A DNA stretch of 64,000 nt. Source: PALSA-1004 sp963804885. Its GTDB lineage: Bacteria; Pseudomonadota; Gammaproteobacteria; Burkholderiales; SG8-41. The notes beneath the pieces are model-generated. The model was not told the DNA's origin. It saw nothing but the letters and a program-made list of their open reading frames with translations, and ran no database searches. Of the stretch, positions 8,875 to 19,640 are shown piece by piece; position 1 is the stretch's first letter, and every line of letters begins with the position of its first letter. The position numbers were made by a program, and so were the translations under genes. The stretch lies in contig CAWDSF010000004.1 of assembly GCA_963804885.1 (NCBI GenBank), positions 310,001 to 374,000 of the forward strand. The letters are read 5' to 3'.

Positions 8875-9998
8875 TTAGCGGGTAAGCACGACCGCTTTGA
8901 TGCCGAGCGCCTGGCTCAACTTCTCGGCGGTCGCGCGCGCGTCGGTCTGGCTCGCATACGGTCCCGCATGCACGCGAAAGAGACCGTCCTTCGGATAAAC
9001 GTGCAGCACGGGCGCGAGCCAGTCGACCTGGGTTTTGAGCCGCGCGAGATAACTTTCCGCGTTGTCCGGCGAGCCGAACGCGCCGAGCTGCAGGAAGAGA
9101 CCTTTCTGCTCGGCGGTCACCGCCACCACCGGCGTGGCGCTGTCCACGGGTGAGAGGGGCGTTGCGCTCTGAGCAGAGGCTGGGGCGGCGCTCTCGGCCG
9201 TCAGCGGCACTGCCACCGGTGCGGGAGCTGCCGCTAAAGGCGTCGCGACCGGCGCCCCTGGCGCTGGAGTGGGCGCAATCGCCACCGTCGGCGCAGTCGG
9301 CGTGCCGGCATCGACGATGATCGTTTCGACTTCGACCAGCGCTTTGCCGCCGCCCAGCACGCCGAGCTTATAGGCGGCCGTGTACGACAAGTCGATCAGG
9401 CGATCCGAATGAAACGGCCCGCGGTCGTTGATGCGCACGACTACCGACTTGTTGTTGGCGAGATTGGTCACGCGCGCGTAAGCTCGGGAATTGGCAATAC
9501 CGTGTGAGCGGCCGTCATCCCGTACATGTCGTAGATTTCGCCCGATGAGGTCGGCTGGCCGTGATAGCGGCGCCCGTACCAGCTGGCGACGCCGCGCGCC
9601 TTGTACGGTGCGATCTGCGTCATCGGCGTGTAGCTCTGTCCCATGACGGAATAAGGCCGCATCGCGCCGCGCGCGAGCGGCTCGCGCTTGGGCACCGCGT
9701 CCGGCACCTGCTCGAGATTCGGCGGCGGATTGTCGCCGGGCCCGTCGTTCAGATAGTAGCCGCCGCCGCGCGATGTCGGCGGCTTGGCCGCCGCCGTGCC
9801 GTCGGGTGAGCGCGCGACCGTCGGCGGTTCGTCGCGGGTGCCCATGCCGCCGCAGCCTGCGAGCGTCATTGCAGCGCATGCCGCAAATACGCGGAGAGCC
9901 GAGAGGAGATAGGCGACAGGCGTATTGCGTCGCGTGCTTGCGATGCAGCGAAAAACTTTTCCCGCCTGTCGCCTGTCGCTTGTCGCCTGTCGCTTCAC
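8875..9998 (-). CDS. rlpA: RlpA septal-ring lytic transglycosylase lipoprotein (one frameshift)
   Basis: The N-terminal part carries a lipobox (AAMTLAGC), then YKARGVASWYGRRYHGQPTSSGEIYDMYGMTAAHTVLPIP; the other frame continues YARVTNLANNKSVVVRINDRGPFHSDRLIDLSY, the double-psi barrel with the catalytic-type Asp in DRGPF. A Pro/Ala-rich linker and a C-terminal SPOR domain (KGLFLQLGAFGSPDNAESYL to the end) follow, which bind denuded septal glycan. The frame break is at ~9480, where one extra A in GTAAGCTC suffices. The GTG at 9998 overlaps the rodA stop (GTGA); the only other start, ATG 9869, would remove the signal peptide. The first ~30 codons are made almost entirely of the heptamer-repeat element at 9911-9993. 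Confidence 0.85.
9911..9993 (-). repeat. Heptamer-array inverted element in the 5' end of rlpA
   Basis: Four tandem copies of a 7-bp unit, YTGTCGC, occupy 9966-9993 (CTGTCGC, CTGTCGC, TTGTCGC, CTGTCGC). A 12-bp arm AGGCGACAGGCG at 9911-9922 is the exact inverse complement of 9963-9974, leaving a 40-bp centre. It has the same layout as the ptsH-ptsI element at 30082-30168, with a different heptamer. Read as coding DNA it gives most of the rlpA signal-peptide n-region (KRQATSDRRQA). Confidence 0.75.
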
Positions 9999-11090
9999 GA
10001 TTGCACCAGCTTCTTGTGGGTTTCTATGCTCATCAGTATGCCCAGTCCCAGGCAAATCGTAACCAGGGAAGTGCCGCCGTAACTCACGAGCGGCAGCGGC
10101 ACGCCCACCACCGGCAGGATGCCGCTGACCATGCCCATGTTGACGAACGCGTACGTGAAGAATGTAAGCGTGATGGCGCCGCCGAAGAGGCGCGTGAACA
10201 GCGTCGGCGCGTTGGCGGTGATGACGATGCCGCGGCCGATCACGAGCAGGAACAGCAAGAGCAGCGTCGCGTTGCCGAATAGTCCCCACTCTTCTGAGAA
10301 CACGGCGAAAATGAAATCGGTCGTGCGCTCGGGTATGAAATCGAGGTGGGTCTGGGTGCCCTGCAGCCAGCCTTTGCCGACGAGCCCGCCGGAGCCCACC
10401 GCGATCGTCGATTGGATGGTGTGATAGCCGGTGCCGAGCGGATCCTGCGTCGGGTCTATGAGCGTCAGGATGCGCTGGCGCTGGTAGTCGTGCATCATGC
10501 CCCAGACGAATGGCAGGCAGGCGGCGCCGGCGATGCCGAATCCGATGATGATCCGCCACGACAGGCCCGGCCAGGAAAAGCACGTAGGCGCCGGCGGCGG
10601 AAATCAGCAACGCGGTGCCGAGGTCGGGCTGGCGCACGATCAACCCGATCGGCACGATCAGGAGCAGCGCCGCGATAATGTAGTTTTTCAGCTTGAGCGT
10701 TGCTTCGTAGCGGTCGAAATACCAGGCCAGCATCAGCGGCACCGCGATTTTCATGAGCTCGGACGGCTGAATGCGCGTAACGCCGATGTAGAGCCAGCGC
10801 CGTGCGCCATTGACGATTTCCCCGAACAGCGCAACGCACACGAGCAGCAGCACGCCGAACACGTAAAGCGGCAGCGCGATGCGCCGCAGGAAATGCGGCG
10901 GCACGTTCGCGAATATGTACATAACGCCGAGCGCGACCATGATGTTGGCGACCTGGCTCGAGATGCGCGGTACGCTCTGGTTGGAGCCGCTGAATATCGT
11001 GGCGAGACCGACGCCCATCAACAGCAGCAGCACCACGAGCAACTGGGTGTCGAGGTGGGCGGTGAGCAGCCGCGTCAAACGCCTAATCAC
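9995..11090 (-). CDS. rodA: Rod-shape peptidoglycan polymerase RodA (one frameshift)
   Basis: SEDS-family glycosyltransferase with about ten membrane segments, partner of PBP2 in the elongasome. Conserved stretches are visible: NGARRWLYIGVTRIQPSELMK, VRQPDLGTALLI, and in the second frame GTGYHTIQSTIAVGSGG, ERTTDFIFAVFSEEWG and LPLVSYGGTSL. The frame breaks at ~10566, inside the GGCCCGGCC stretch. Removing one base restores LFLAGLSWRIIIGFG. The GTG at 11090 overlaps the PBP2 stop; a second GTG at 11096 is possible. Being essential in rods, the break is most likely a sequence error. Confidence 0.92.
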
Positions 11091-12987
11091 GGGCACCGGC
11101 CGCTCCTTCGTCGGGTTTGAGCGGGGTCGGCTGCTTGCCGAGCAGATAGTAATCGAACACCTTCCGCGCAATGGGGGCGGCGGCGCGCGCGCCGAAACCG
11201 GCGTTTTCCACCAGCACGGCGAGCGCCAGTTTCGGTTGGTCGGCCGGCGCATAGGCGATGAACAGCGCATGGTCGCGGTGGCGCTCCAACACGCGGCTCT
11301 CGATGTATTTTTCGCCCTGCTTGATCGCGACGACCTGGGCAGTCCCGGTCTTGCCGGCGCTTACGTACGGCGTTCCCGCGAACGCGCGCGCGCCGGTGCC
11401 CTCTTTGTTGACGCCGACCAGCGCTTTCTTGACCACCGCCAGATGCTCGGGCTGCAACTGCAGCGTGCGCATGGGCTGGGGCTCGACCACCGTGCGTTTG
11501 CGGGTCACGATGTCTTCGACGTAGTTGACGATATGCGGCCGGAACATCACGCCGTCGTTGGCGATGGTCGCGATCGCCTGCGCGAGCTGCAGCGGCGTAT
11601 AGGAATTGTAGCCCTGGCCGATGCCGACGCTGATGGTTTCACCCGCGTACCATTTTTGCTTGTAGCGGTCCATTTTCCATTTTGACGACGGCAGTATGCC
11701 CCGCGATTCACCGGTGATGTCGATACCGGTGCGGCTGCCGAAGCCGAACTGCGCCATGAAGTTGGCGATGTTGTCGATGCCGAGGTCGTTGGCGAGCACG
11801 TAATAATAGGTGTCGCACGAGACCACGATCGATTTGTACATATCGACCATGCCATGGCCGCCGACCTTGTCGTCGCGGAAGAAGTGGCCGCCGAAGTTGA
11901 AGCCGCCGGGATCGCTGATCACCTGTTCCGGCCGCCGCTTGCCCAGAGTGAGCGCTGCGAGCGCCATGAAGGGCTTGAAGGTGGAGCCCGGCGGATAAGT
12001 GCCGGCGAGCGCGCGATTGACCATCGGGCGGTCGATCGATTCGTTGAGCTCTTTCCAGTTCACGGGATCGATGCCGTCGACGAACAGGTTGGGATCGAAG
12101 CCGGGCTTGGAGACGAACGCCAGCACGCCGCCGGTGGCCGGATCGATCGCGACGAGCGCGCCGCGAAAGTCGCCGAACGCGCGATAGATGACTTCCTGCA
12201 GGCCGGCATCGAGATTGAGCACGAGGTTGTTGCCGGAGGTCGGCGCGGAGCGCGACAGCGTGCGCACGGCGCGGCCCGCCGCGTCGACCTCGACCTCTTC
12301 GACGCCCGTGGTGCCGTGCAGGTGCGTCTCGTAGCTTTGCTCGAGGCCTACTTTGCCGATGTAGTCGGTGCCACGGTAGTTGGCTTCGATGCCCTTGGCT
12401 TCGAGTTGTTCGAGCTCGTGCGTGTTGATGCGCCCGATGTGGCCGACGACGTGCGAAAACAATTCGGCCTGCGGATACTGGCGAAACAGCCGCGCGTTGA
12501 TCTCGACGCCCGGAAAGCGGTAGCGGTGGGCGGCGAACTTCGCGATCTCCTCGTCCGAGAGCCGGGTGCGGATCGGCAGGCTTTCGAAGCTCTTGCTCTC
12601 GTCCATGAGCTTGCGGAAGCGGCGGCGGTCGCGGGGCGTTATTTCGACGACGGTCGAGAGGTCATCGATCAATGCCTCGACGTCGGTGATTTTGCGCGGC
12701 GTGATTTCGAGCGTGTACGCCGAATAGTTGCTCGCGAGGAGCACGCCGTTGCGGTCGACAATGATCCCGCGGTTGGGCACGATCGGCACGATCGAGATGC
12801 GATTCGCTTCGGCGAGCGTCGTGTAGTAGTCGTGCTGCACGACCTGCAGGTAGAAAAAGCGCACGAACAGCAGCGTAAACATGCACAGCACGAAAATGGA
12901 CGCGATCGCGAGGCGCACGCGAAAGTGATGGATTTCGAGCCGCGAATTCCTGAGCTCGACGCCGGGATTGATCGTAAGTTCAGACAC
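11083..12987 (-). CDS. mrdA: Penicillin-binding protein 2
   Basis: 634 residues, class B transpeptidase. One N-terminal membrane anchor (FVLCMFTLLFVRFFYLQVV), a dimerisation domain, then the transpeptidase domain with YPPGSTFKPF (SxxK, active Ser ~res. 328), VVSCDTYYY (SxN-type, here S-C-D) and SAGKTGTAQ (KTG). It crosslinks lateral-wall peptidoglycan in the periplasm. It lies between mreD (8-bp overlap) and rodA (8-bp overlap), the standard order of the elongation operon. Confidence 0.97.
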   Translation of the reverse strand: MSELTINPGVELRNSRLEIHHFRVRLAIASIFVLCMFTLLFVRFFYLQVVQHDYYTTLAEANRISIVPIVPNRGIIVDRNGVLLASNYSAYTLEITPRKITDVEALIDDLSTVVEITPRDRRRFRKLMDESKSFESLPIRTRLSDEEIAKFAAHRYRFPGVEINARLFRQYPQAELFSHVVGHIGRINTHELEQLEAKGIEANYRGTDYIGKVGLEQSYETHLHGTTGVEEVEVDAAGRAVRTLSRSAPTSGNNLVLNLDAGLQEVIYRAFGDFRGALVAIDPATGGVLAFVSKPGFDPNLFVDGIDPVNWKELNESIDRPMVNRALAGTYPPGSTFKPFMALAALTLGKRRPEQVISDPGGFNFGGHFFRDDKVGGHGMVDMYKSIVVSCDTYYYVLANDLGIDNIANFMAQFGFGSRTGIDITGESRGILPSSKWKMDRYKQKWYAGETISVGIGQGYNSYTPLQLAQAIATIANDGVMFRPHIVNYVEDIVTRKRTVVEPQPMRTLQLQPEHLAVVKKALVGVNKEGTGARAFAGTPYVSAGKTGTAQVVAIKQGEKYIESRVLERHRDHALFIAYAPADQPKLALAVLVENAGFGARAAAPIARKVFDYYLLGKQPTPLKPDEGAAGARD

Positions 12988-13501
12988 GGTCGGGATCGGG
13001 CGTCGGCCGCTGCGGCAGCTTGAACATGTAAGTGAGCACTGGCCACATTACGGCAGCCACCAGACTGCCGGCGAAGTAGCTCCAGCCGGGAAACGCGGCG
13101 CCCGCGAACATGCGCACGCCGAGCACGATCAGATCGTTGAGCAGGAGCAGCACGACCACGTGGAGTATCTGGTCGCGCAGCGTGAACATCAGCACGCGCC
13201 GGTGCAGGACGATGCCGGCGTACGCGAGCACCGAGTAGGCGAGCGCATGCTGGCCGAAGAGACTGCCCTCCGCGACGTCCATCACGAGACCGAGCAGCCA
13301 GGCGGATGTGAAACCGACTTTGCGCGGCTGCTGGATGCACCAATAGAGCAGCACCAGCGCGACGAAGTCTGGTTTAAGGAACACCCACCAGCCCGACCAG
13401 GGCAAGAAGTTGACGAGCAGCGCCAGCACAAACGTGAAGATGATGAACGTGCCCCTGACCGGCAGCAGGATTTCATGCAAGGTGGAATCGCGCGCCTGCA
13501 T
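12980..13501 (-). CDS. mreD: Rod shape-determining protein MreD
   Basis: 173 residues, nearly all hydrophobic, with five or six predicted membrane helices (IIFTFVLALLVNFLPW, LVLLYWCIQQ, LAYSVLAYAGIVLH). It overlaps the mreC stop (TGATG) and the start of mrdA, so translation is coupled. Inner-membrane part of the MreBCD/RodA/PBP2 complex. Identity rests on size, membrane character and position. Confidence 0.92.
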   Translation of the reverse strand: MQARDSTLHEILLPVRGTFIIFTFVLALLVNFLPWSGWWVFLKPDFVALVLLYWCIQQPRKVGFTSAWLLGLVMDVAEGSLFGQHALAYSVLAYAGIVLHRRVLMFTLRDQILHVVVLLLLNDLIVLGVRMFAGAAFPGWSYFAGSLVAAVMWPVLTYMFKLPQRPTPDPDRV

Positions 13502-14403
13502 CAGGACCCCCTGCGCGGTTTTTTCGCGCGCGGCGCAGCCTTCGTTTCTTCGGCGGGGCGCTCGGGCAGCTGGTTTTCCCAGTTCAGCACCAGCACCTGG
13601 CTGTGGCTCGTCACGCCGGCGAGCGGCTTGCAGCTGATGCGCGCGAACAAATAGGCCGCGTTGCGCTCGACGTTAGTAACCTCGGCGACCGGCAGGCCCG
13701 GCGGATAGACGCCGTCGATTCCGGACGTCACCAACTGGTCGCCGTTCTGGAAATCCGCATTGAGCGGAATGAATTTCAACTCGAGCTGGCCGTCGTTGCC
13801 GGTGCCGCCCAGAACCGCGCGCAGACCGTTGCGCAGGCTTTGCACGGGCACGGCCTGGTCCTTGTCTGTTATCAGCGTGACTTCCGACAACCAAGGATAG
13901 ATACGCGTCACCTGGCCGACGACGCCTATCTGGTCGATCACTGGCTGGCCCGGCTTCACGCCGTGCTGCTGGCCTTTGTCGACCACGATCTTGCGCGTGA
14001 AAAGGTCGCGCCCCGCGTACAGCACCTCGGCGAATATCGTGCTTTCGGGGAAGCGCTGCCGCGCACCGAGCAACTCGCGCAAATGCGCGTTTTCAGCCGA
14101 CAGCGCCGCATATTTTCTGAGGATCGCCGCCTCACTGAGGCTTTGCGCGGAGAGCTTGGCGTTTTCCGTGCGCAGCGCGCTCTGCGTCACGAAAAATTCG
14201 CCGACCGTATCGAGCAGCGCGCGCGGCGCGGCGGCGAGCCGCTGCAACGGATAAATCACCACCGACACGGCTTTGCGGATGCCTTCGAGATAGCCGTAGC
14301 GCGCATCGGAGATCAGGAAGGCGACCGACATCAGCGAACATAGCAGCAGACGGACTAGAGGGGTGGGACCGCGTCTGAAAAAGGGCGGCGGTGAATGTTC
14401 CAT
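13501..14403 (-). CDS. mreC: Rod shape-determining protein MreC
   Basis: 300 residues: an N-terminal membrane anchor (LLLCSLMSVAFLISDARYGYLEGIRKA), a coiled-coil (about 60-105) and a periplasmic beta domain with VVDKGQQHGVKPGQPVIDQIGVVGQV and VTSGIDGVYPPGLPVAEV. The C-terminus is Lys/Arg-rich. It links MreB to PBP2. The start is 90 bp from mreB. Confidence 0.95.
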   Translation of the reverse strand: MEHSPPPFFRRGPTPLVRLLLCSLMSVAFLISDARYGYLEGIRKAVSVVIYPLQRLAAAPRALLDTVGEFFVTQSALRTENAKLSAQSLSEAAILRKYAALSAENAHLRELLGARQRFPESTIFAEVLYAGRDLFTRKIVVDKGQQHGVKPGQPVIDQIGVVGQVTRIYPWLSEVTLITDKDQAVPVQSLRNGLRAVLGGTGNDGQLELKFIPLNADFQNGDQLVTSGIDGVYPPGLPVAEVTNVERNAAYLFARISCKPLAGVTSHSQVLVLNWENQLPERPAEETKAAPRAKKPRRGS

Positions 14404-14493
14404 TACCGAAGCAGCGGCAGGCGGGCCAGGGAGCGGGCGTCAGCGCGGTGGGTCACGGTCGCCGCGCGGTCCACGTGTCATTCCTTGCGCGGA

Positions 14494-15537
14494 TCAGTCA
14501 TCAGTGAAGATGCTGACGAGTTTTTCCATTTTCTCGAGCGCCATGCCGGAGCCGCGCACCACACAGGTCAGCGGATCTTCGGCGACTATCACCGGCAGGC
14601 CGGTTTCTTCCATCAGCAGGCGGTCGATGTCGCGCAAGAGCGCGCCCCCGCCCGTCAGGACCATGCCTTTCTCCGCGATGTCCGCGGCGAGCTCGGGCGG
14701 CGTCTGCTCGAGCGCCGACTTGACCGCGCTCACGATGCTGTTGAGCGGCTCGGTCAGCGCTTCGAGAATTTCGTTCGAGGAAATGGTGAAGCTGCGCGGT
14801 ATGCCCTCGGCCAGGTTGCGGCCCTTGACTTCCTTTTCGCGCACTTCCGAGCCCGGAAACGCCGAGCCGATTTCTTTCTTGATCTGCTCCGCGGTGGTCT
14901 CGCCGATCAGCATGCCGTAGTTGCGGCGGATGTAATTGATGATTGCTTCGTCGAACTTGTCGCCGCCGACGCGCACGGAGCCCTTGTACACGAGGCCGCC
15001 CAGCGAAATCACGCCGACTTCGGTGGTGCCGCCGCCGATGTCAACCACCATCGAGCCGGTCGCCTCGCCGACCGGCATGTCGGCGCCGATGGCCGCGGCC
15101 ATCGGCTCTTCGATCAGATACACGCGCGAAGCGCCGGCGCCGATCGCGGATTCACGAATCGCGCGGCGTTCGACTTGCGTCGAGCCGCAAGGCACGCAAA
15201 TGATGATGCGCGGACTCGGCGAGAACAGCCGCGAATCGTGCACTTTTTTGATGAAGTGCTTGAGCATCTGCTCGGTCACGGTGAAGTCGGCAATCACGCC
15301 GTCTTTCATCGGGCGTATCGCGGTGATGTTGCCCGGCGTGCGGCCCAGCATCGCCTTGGCGGCGAGGCCTACTTCCTGAATGACTTTTTTGCCGTTGGGG
15401 CCGCCTTCCTGGCGGATCGCGACTACCGACGGTTCGTCGAGCACGATTCCCTTCCCGCGCACATAGATTAGGGTGTTGGCCGTGCCGAGATCAATCGCCA
15501 GGTCGTTGTTGAAGTAGCCGCTCAAAAAACCGAACAT
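14494..15537 (-). CDS. mreB: Rod shape-determining actin homologue MreB
   Basis: 347 residues, full length. Actin-fold motifs are visible: DLGTANTLIYVRGKGIVLDEP (phosphate 1), DIGGGTTEVGVISLGG (phosphate 2) and GGGALLRDIDRLL (adenosine). The N-terminal MFGFLSGYFNNDLAIDLGT carries the short amphipathic membrane-binding segment. It leads the minus-strand cell-shape cluster and is divergent from gatC across 92 AT-rich bases. Confidence 0.98.
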   Translation of the reverse strand: MFGFLSGYFNNDLAIDLGTANTLIYVRGKGIVLDEPSVVAIRQEGGPNGKKVIQEVGLAAKAMLGRTPGNITAIRPMKDGVIADFTVTEQMLKHFIKKVHDSRLFSPSPRIIICVPCGSTQVERRAIRESAIGAGASRVYLIEEPMAAAIGADMPVGEATGSMVVDIGGGTTEVGVISLGGLVYKGSVRVGGDKFDEAIINYIRRNYGMLIGETTAEQIKKEIGSAFPGSEVREKEVKGRNLAEGIPRSFTISSNEILEALTEPLNSIVSAVKSALEQTPPELAADIAEKGMVLTGGGALLRDIDRLLMEETGLPVIVAEDPLTCVVRGSGMALEKMEKLVSIFTDD

Positions 15538-15580
15538 AACTGGTTCCGAAGAAAGGAAAAAATGCTCTAAATTCGCGTTG

Positions 15581-15586
15581 TATAAT
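15581..15586 (+). promoter_or_regulatory. Candidate -10 box (TATAAT) for gatCAB in the mreB-gatC gap
   Basis: A perfect TATAAT lies 44 bp before gatC in an AT-rich island (15538-15629) between divergent operons. No good -35 was found at 16-18 bp. The same bases read on the minus strand (TATTAT) could serve mreB, so the direction is uncertain. Confidence 0.4.
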
Positions 15587-15629
15587 ACCTGATTACGAGC
15601 AAATTTTTAAGCAAAAAAGCGCGCTGCCC

Positions 15630-15917
15630 ATGGCTCTCACGCTGGACGACGTAAATCGCATCGCACAACTGGCCCGTATCGAAGTCGCACCCGACGAGGC
15701 CGGCGAAGTCCTGAGCCGCATGACTGGAATTTTCCGGTTGATCGAAGAGATGCAGGCCGTCGACACCACGGGCGTCGAACCGATGTCGCACGCGCAGGAT
15801 GTGACATTGCGCTTGCGCGATGACCGAGTGACCGAACACGACCAGCACCAATTATTCCAATCGATAGCGCCGCAAGTCGAGGACGGTCTTTACCTGGTGC
15901 CCAGGGTCATCGAGTGA
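15630..15917 (+). CDS. gatC: Asp/Glu-tRNA amidotransferase subunit GatC
   Basis: 95 residues. MALTLDDVNRIAQLARIEV and the C-terminal QSIAPQVEDGLYLVPRVIE are typical. Small stabilising subunit of the GatCAB complex, which amidates misacylated Glu-tRNA(Gln) and/or Asp-tRNA(Asn). First gene of gatC-gatA-gatB. Confidence 0.96.
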   Translation: MALTLDDVNRIAQLARIEVAPDEAGEVLSRMTGIFRLIEEMQAVDTTGVEPMSHAQDVTLRLRDDRVTEHDQHQLFQSIAPQVEDGLYLVPRVIE

Positions 15918-15972
15918 CCGCTACGCAATTGGCATACGCACGCTGCCGGCGCGCGTGCCGGTGCCCGCTCAA

Positions 15973-17465
15973 ATGCTGAATTACACGCTTAAAGAACTCG
16001 CTGCGGAGCTCGCCGCCAAGCGCGCGTCCAGCGTCGAAGTAACTCAGTTTTTTCTCAATAGAATCAATAGCCTGGGTAAAACGCTCAACGCGTTTATCAG
16101 CGTCGACAACGAGCGCAGCCTGGCCGGCGCACGCGCCGCCGACGCGCTGCGCGCGAAAGGCCTCGCCGGCCCGCTGACGGGCATCCCGATCGCCCATAAA
16201 GACATCTTTTGCGCGCAAGGCTGGCTCACGACTTGCGCGTCAAAAATACTATCGAACTTCGTGGCGCCGTACGACGCGCATGCGATCGAGCTCTTCAATC
16301 GCGCAGGCGCGGTGATCGCGGGCAAGACCAATATGGACGAATTCGCGATGGGTTCGTCGAACGAGACCTCGTATTACGGACCGGTAAAAAATCCCTGGGA
16401 TGCTCTCGCGGTGCCCGGCGGCAGCTCGGGCGGCTCGGCGGCGGCCGTCGCCGCGCGCCTCGCGCCGGCAGCGACCGGCACGGACACCGGCGGTTCGATT
16501 CGCCAGCCGGCGGCGCTGTCGGGCGTCTGCGGCTTGAAACCGACATATGGCGTGGTGTCGCGTTACGGCATGATCGCGTTCGCTTCGAGCCTCGATCAGG
16601 CGGGCCCGTTCGCGAAGACGAGCGAAGATCTCGCGCTGATGATGAACGTGATGGCGGGCTTCGACGCGCGCGATTCGACGAGCCTCGAGCGCGCGCGCGA
16701 GGATTACACGCGCGATCTCGCCCGGCCCGTGCGCGGCCTGCGCATCGGCTTGCCGGCGGAGTTTTTCGCCGCCGGCATGGCGCCCGACGTCGCGAAGGCG
16801 GTCGACGACGCGGTCGCCGAATTCCGCAAGCTCGGCTGTGAAACCGTCGAAGTGTCGCTGCCGAACATGAAGCTGTCGGTGCCGGTGTATTACGTGCTGG
16901 CGCCCGCGGAAGCGTCGAGCAATCTGTCGCGGTTCGACGGGGTGCGCTACGGCTATCGCGCGCCCGAGTACGGCGATCTTGCCGACATGTACAAAAAGAC
17001 GCGTGGCCAGGGCTTCGGCGCGGAGGTCAAACGCCGCATCCTGATCGGCACTTACGTGCTGTCGCACGGCTATTACGACGCCTACTATCTGAAGGCGCAG
17101 AAGCTGCGTCGCCTGATCGCGCAGGATTTCGTCGAGGCGTTCAAGAAATGCGACGTGATCATGGGGCCAACCACGCCGACGACGGCTTTCAATCTCGGCG
17201 AGAAGGCCGGCGATCCGGTGCAGATGTACTTGTCCGACATTTATACGATCGCGGTCAATCTTGCGGGACTGCCGGGCATGTCGATACCTTGCGGCTTTGG
17301 CCAGGGAACGAAAGGGGAGGGTAATGCTCTCCCCTTAAACCCGTCTAACCGTCCGGTCGGTTTGCAGATCATCGGCAATTATTTCGACGAGGCGCGCATG
17401 CTCAACGTCGCGCATCAGTACCAACAGGCGACGGACTGGCATTTGCGCATGCCGCCGGCAATCGC

Positions 17466-17469
<4 letters not shown>
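15973..17469 (+). CDS. gatA: Asp/Glu-tRNA amidotransferase subunit GatA
   Basis: 498 residues. The amidase-signature triad is present: Lys in GIPIAHKDIF (~res. 76), cis-Ser in GGSSGGSAAAVAA (~151) and nucleophile Ser in GTDTGGSIRQPAA (~176). It releases ammonia from glutamine for transfer to tRNA-bound Glu/Asp. The ATG at 15973 (MLNYTLKEL) matches family starts; 15955 is a weaker in-frame option. Near residues 443-460 an unusual insert (GTKGEGNALPLNPSNR) replaces the usual short loop before PVGLQIIGNYFDEA; its DNA is a perfect hairpin (17312-17336). The stop overlaps gatB (ATGA). Confidence 0.96.
17312..17336 (+). repeat. In-frame hairpin insert inside gatA
   Basis: AAGGGGAG (17312-17319) and CTCCCCTT (17329-17336) are perfect 8-bp inverse complements around a 9-base loop, in the loop before the conserved PVGLQIIGNYF segment of GatA. 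The coding frame is kept. It looks like a small palindromic insertion. Confidence 0.6.
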
Positions 17470-18906
<1,437 letters not shown>

Positions 18907-18908
18907 AA

Positions 18909-19640
18909 CTATTTTTTGGCGGCGGCCGCGCTGGTGGTAGCGGCAGGCGCGGGTGAAGCCGCCGGTTTGGTGGTCGCGGCAGCAGGTCCGGGCGCAGGCG
19001 CCGGGGTCGCAGGCGGCGCCGTGCCGGTCAGTTCGGCGAAGCGCTTCTTCATGTCGTCGTACTGCTGATTGAGATCGACAATTTCCTTGCGCTTTTGCGC
19101 GATCTGCGCCTGGATTTTGATTTTCGCCGCCTCGGAGCGCTCGAGTTCTTCCTGGATCGGCACCGGTGCCGGCTTGTTTTCTTTCTTGTATTGCTCGATG
19201 CGATTGCGCGCGTCGGCCTGGCGGTCGTTCGCGTTTTTCAAGTTGGTCAGCTGCGCCTCGATGTTCGATTCGATCAGCTGGATGTCGCGATTGCGCTTGA
19301 GATCGATTTCCTTGACCGTGGTGAACGTGTCAAGCAGCGCCTTATCGCGGCGTTTCTGCTCGGCTGCCACTTGATTTTCCGCGGCCTTGCGATCGGCTTC
19401 TGCCTGGGCCGCTTTTTTCTGCTCGGGCGTCGGGGCGGGCTCTGAAGCGTTTACAGTAACGCCGCGCTTGTTAAGTTCCCTGATTGCGTTGTCCTGGTAT
19501 TCAGGCGGCACTTTGTCACCGCACCCGATGGTCTTGCCCGCCTTATCTTTCCAGCACACGATTTTGCCCGTCGCCTGCGCGTGGGCGAGTGCAAACGGGA
19601 TCAGCAGGCCGATCAGGGCCAGCGCGCGCAGGTTATGCAT
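18909..19640 (-). CDS. Secreted DUF4124 domain protein with coiled coil
   Basis: 243 residues: signal peptide (MHNLRALALIGLLIPFALAHAQA), a short DUF4124-like domain (GKIVCWKDKAGKTIGCGDKVPPEY), a charged coiled-coil (about 60-185, Lys/Glu/Gln-rich) and an Ala/Pro/Thr-rich tail. ATG 19640 overlaps the pyrE stop; ATG 19655 would add five residues and overlap more. Probably periplasmic; function unknown. Confidence 0.75.
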   Translation of the reverse strand: MHNLRALALIGLLIPFALAHAQATGKIVCWKDKAGKTIGCGDKVPPEYQDNAIRELNKRGVTVNASEPAPTPEQKKAAQAEADRKAAENQVAAEQKRRDKALLDTFTTVKEIDLKRNRDIQLIESNIEAQLTNLKNANDRQADARNRIEQYKKENKPAPVPIQEELERSEAAKIKIQAQIAQKRKEIVDLNQQYDDMKKRFAELTGTAPPATPAPAPGPAAATTKPAASPAPAATTSAAAAKK

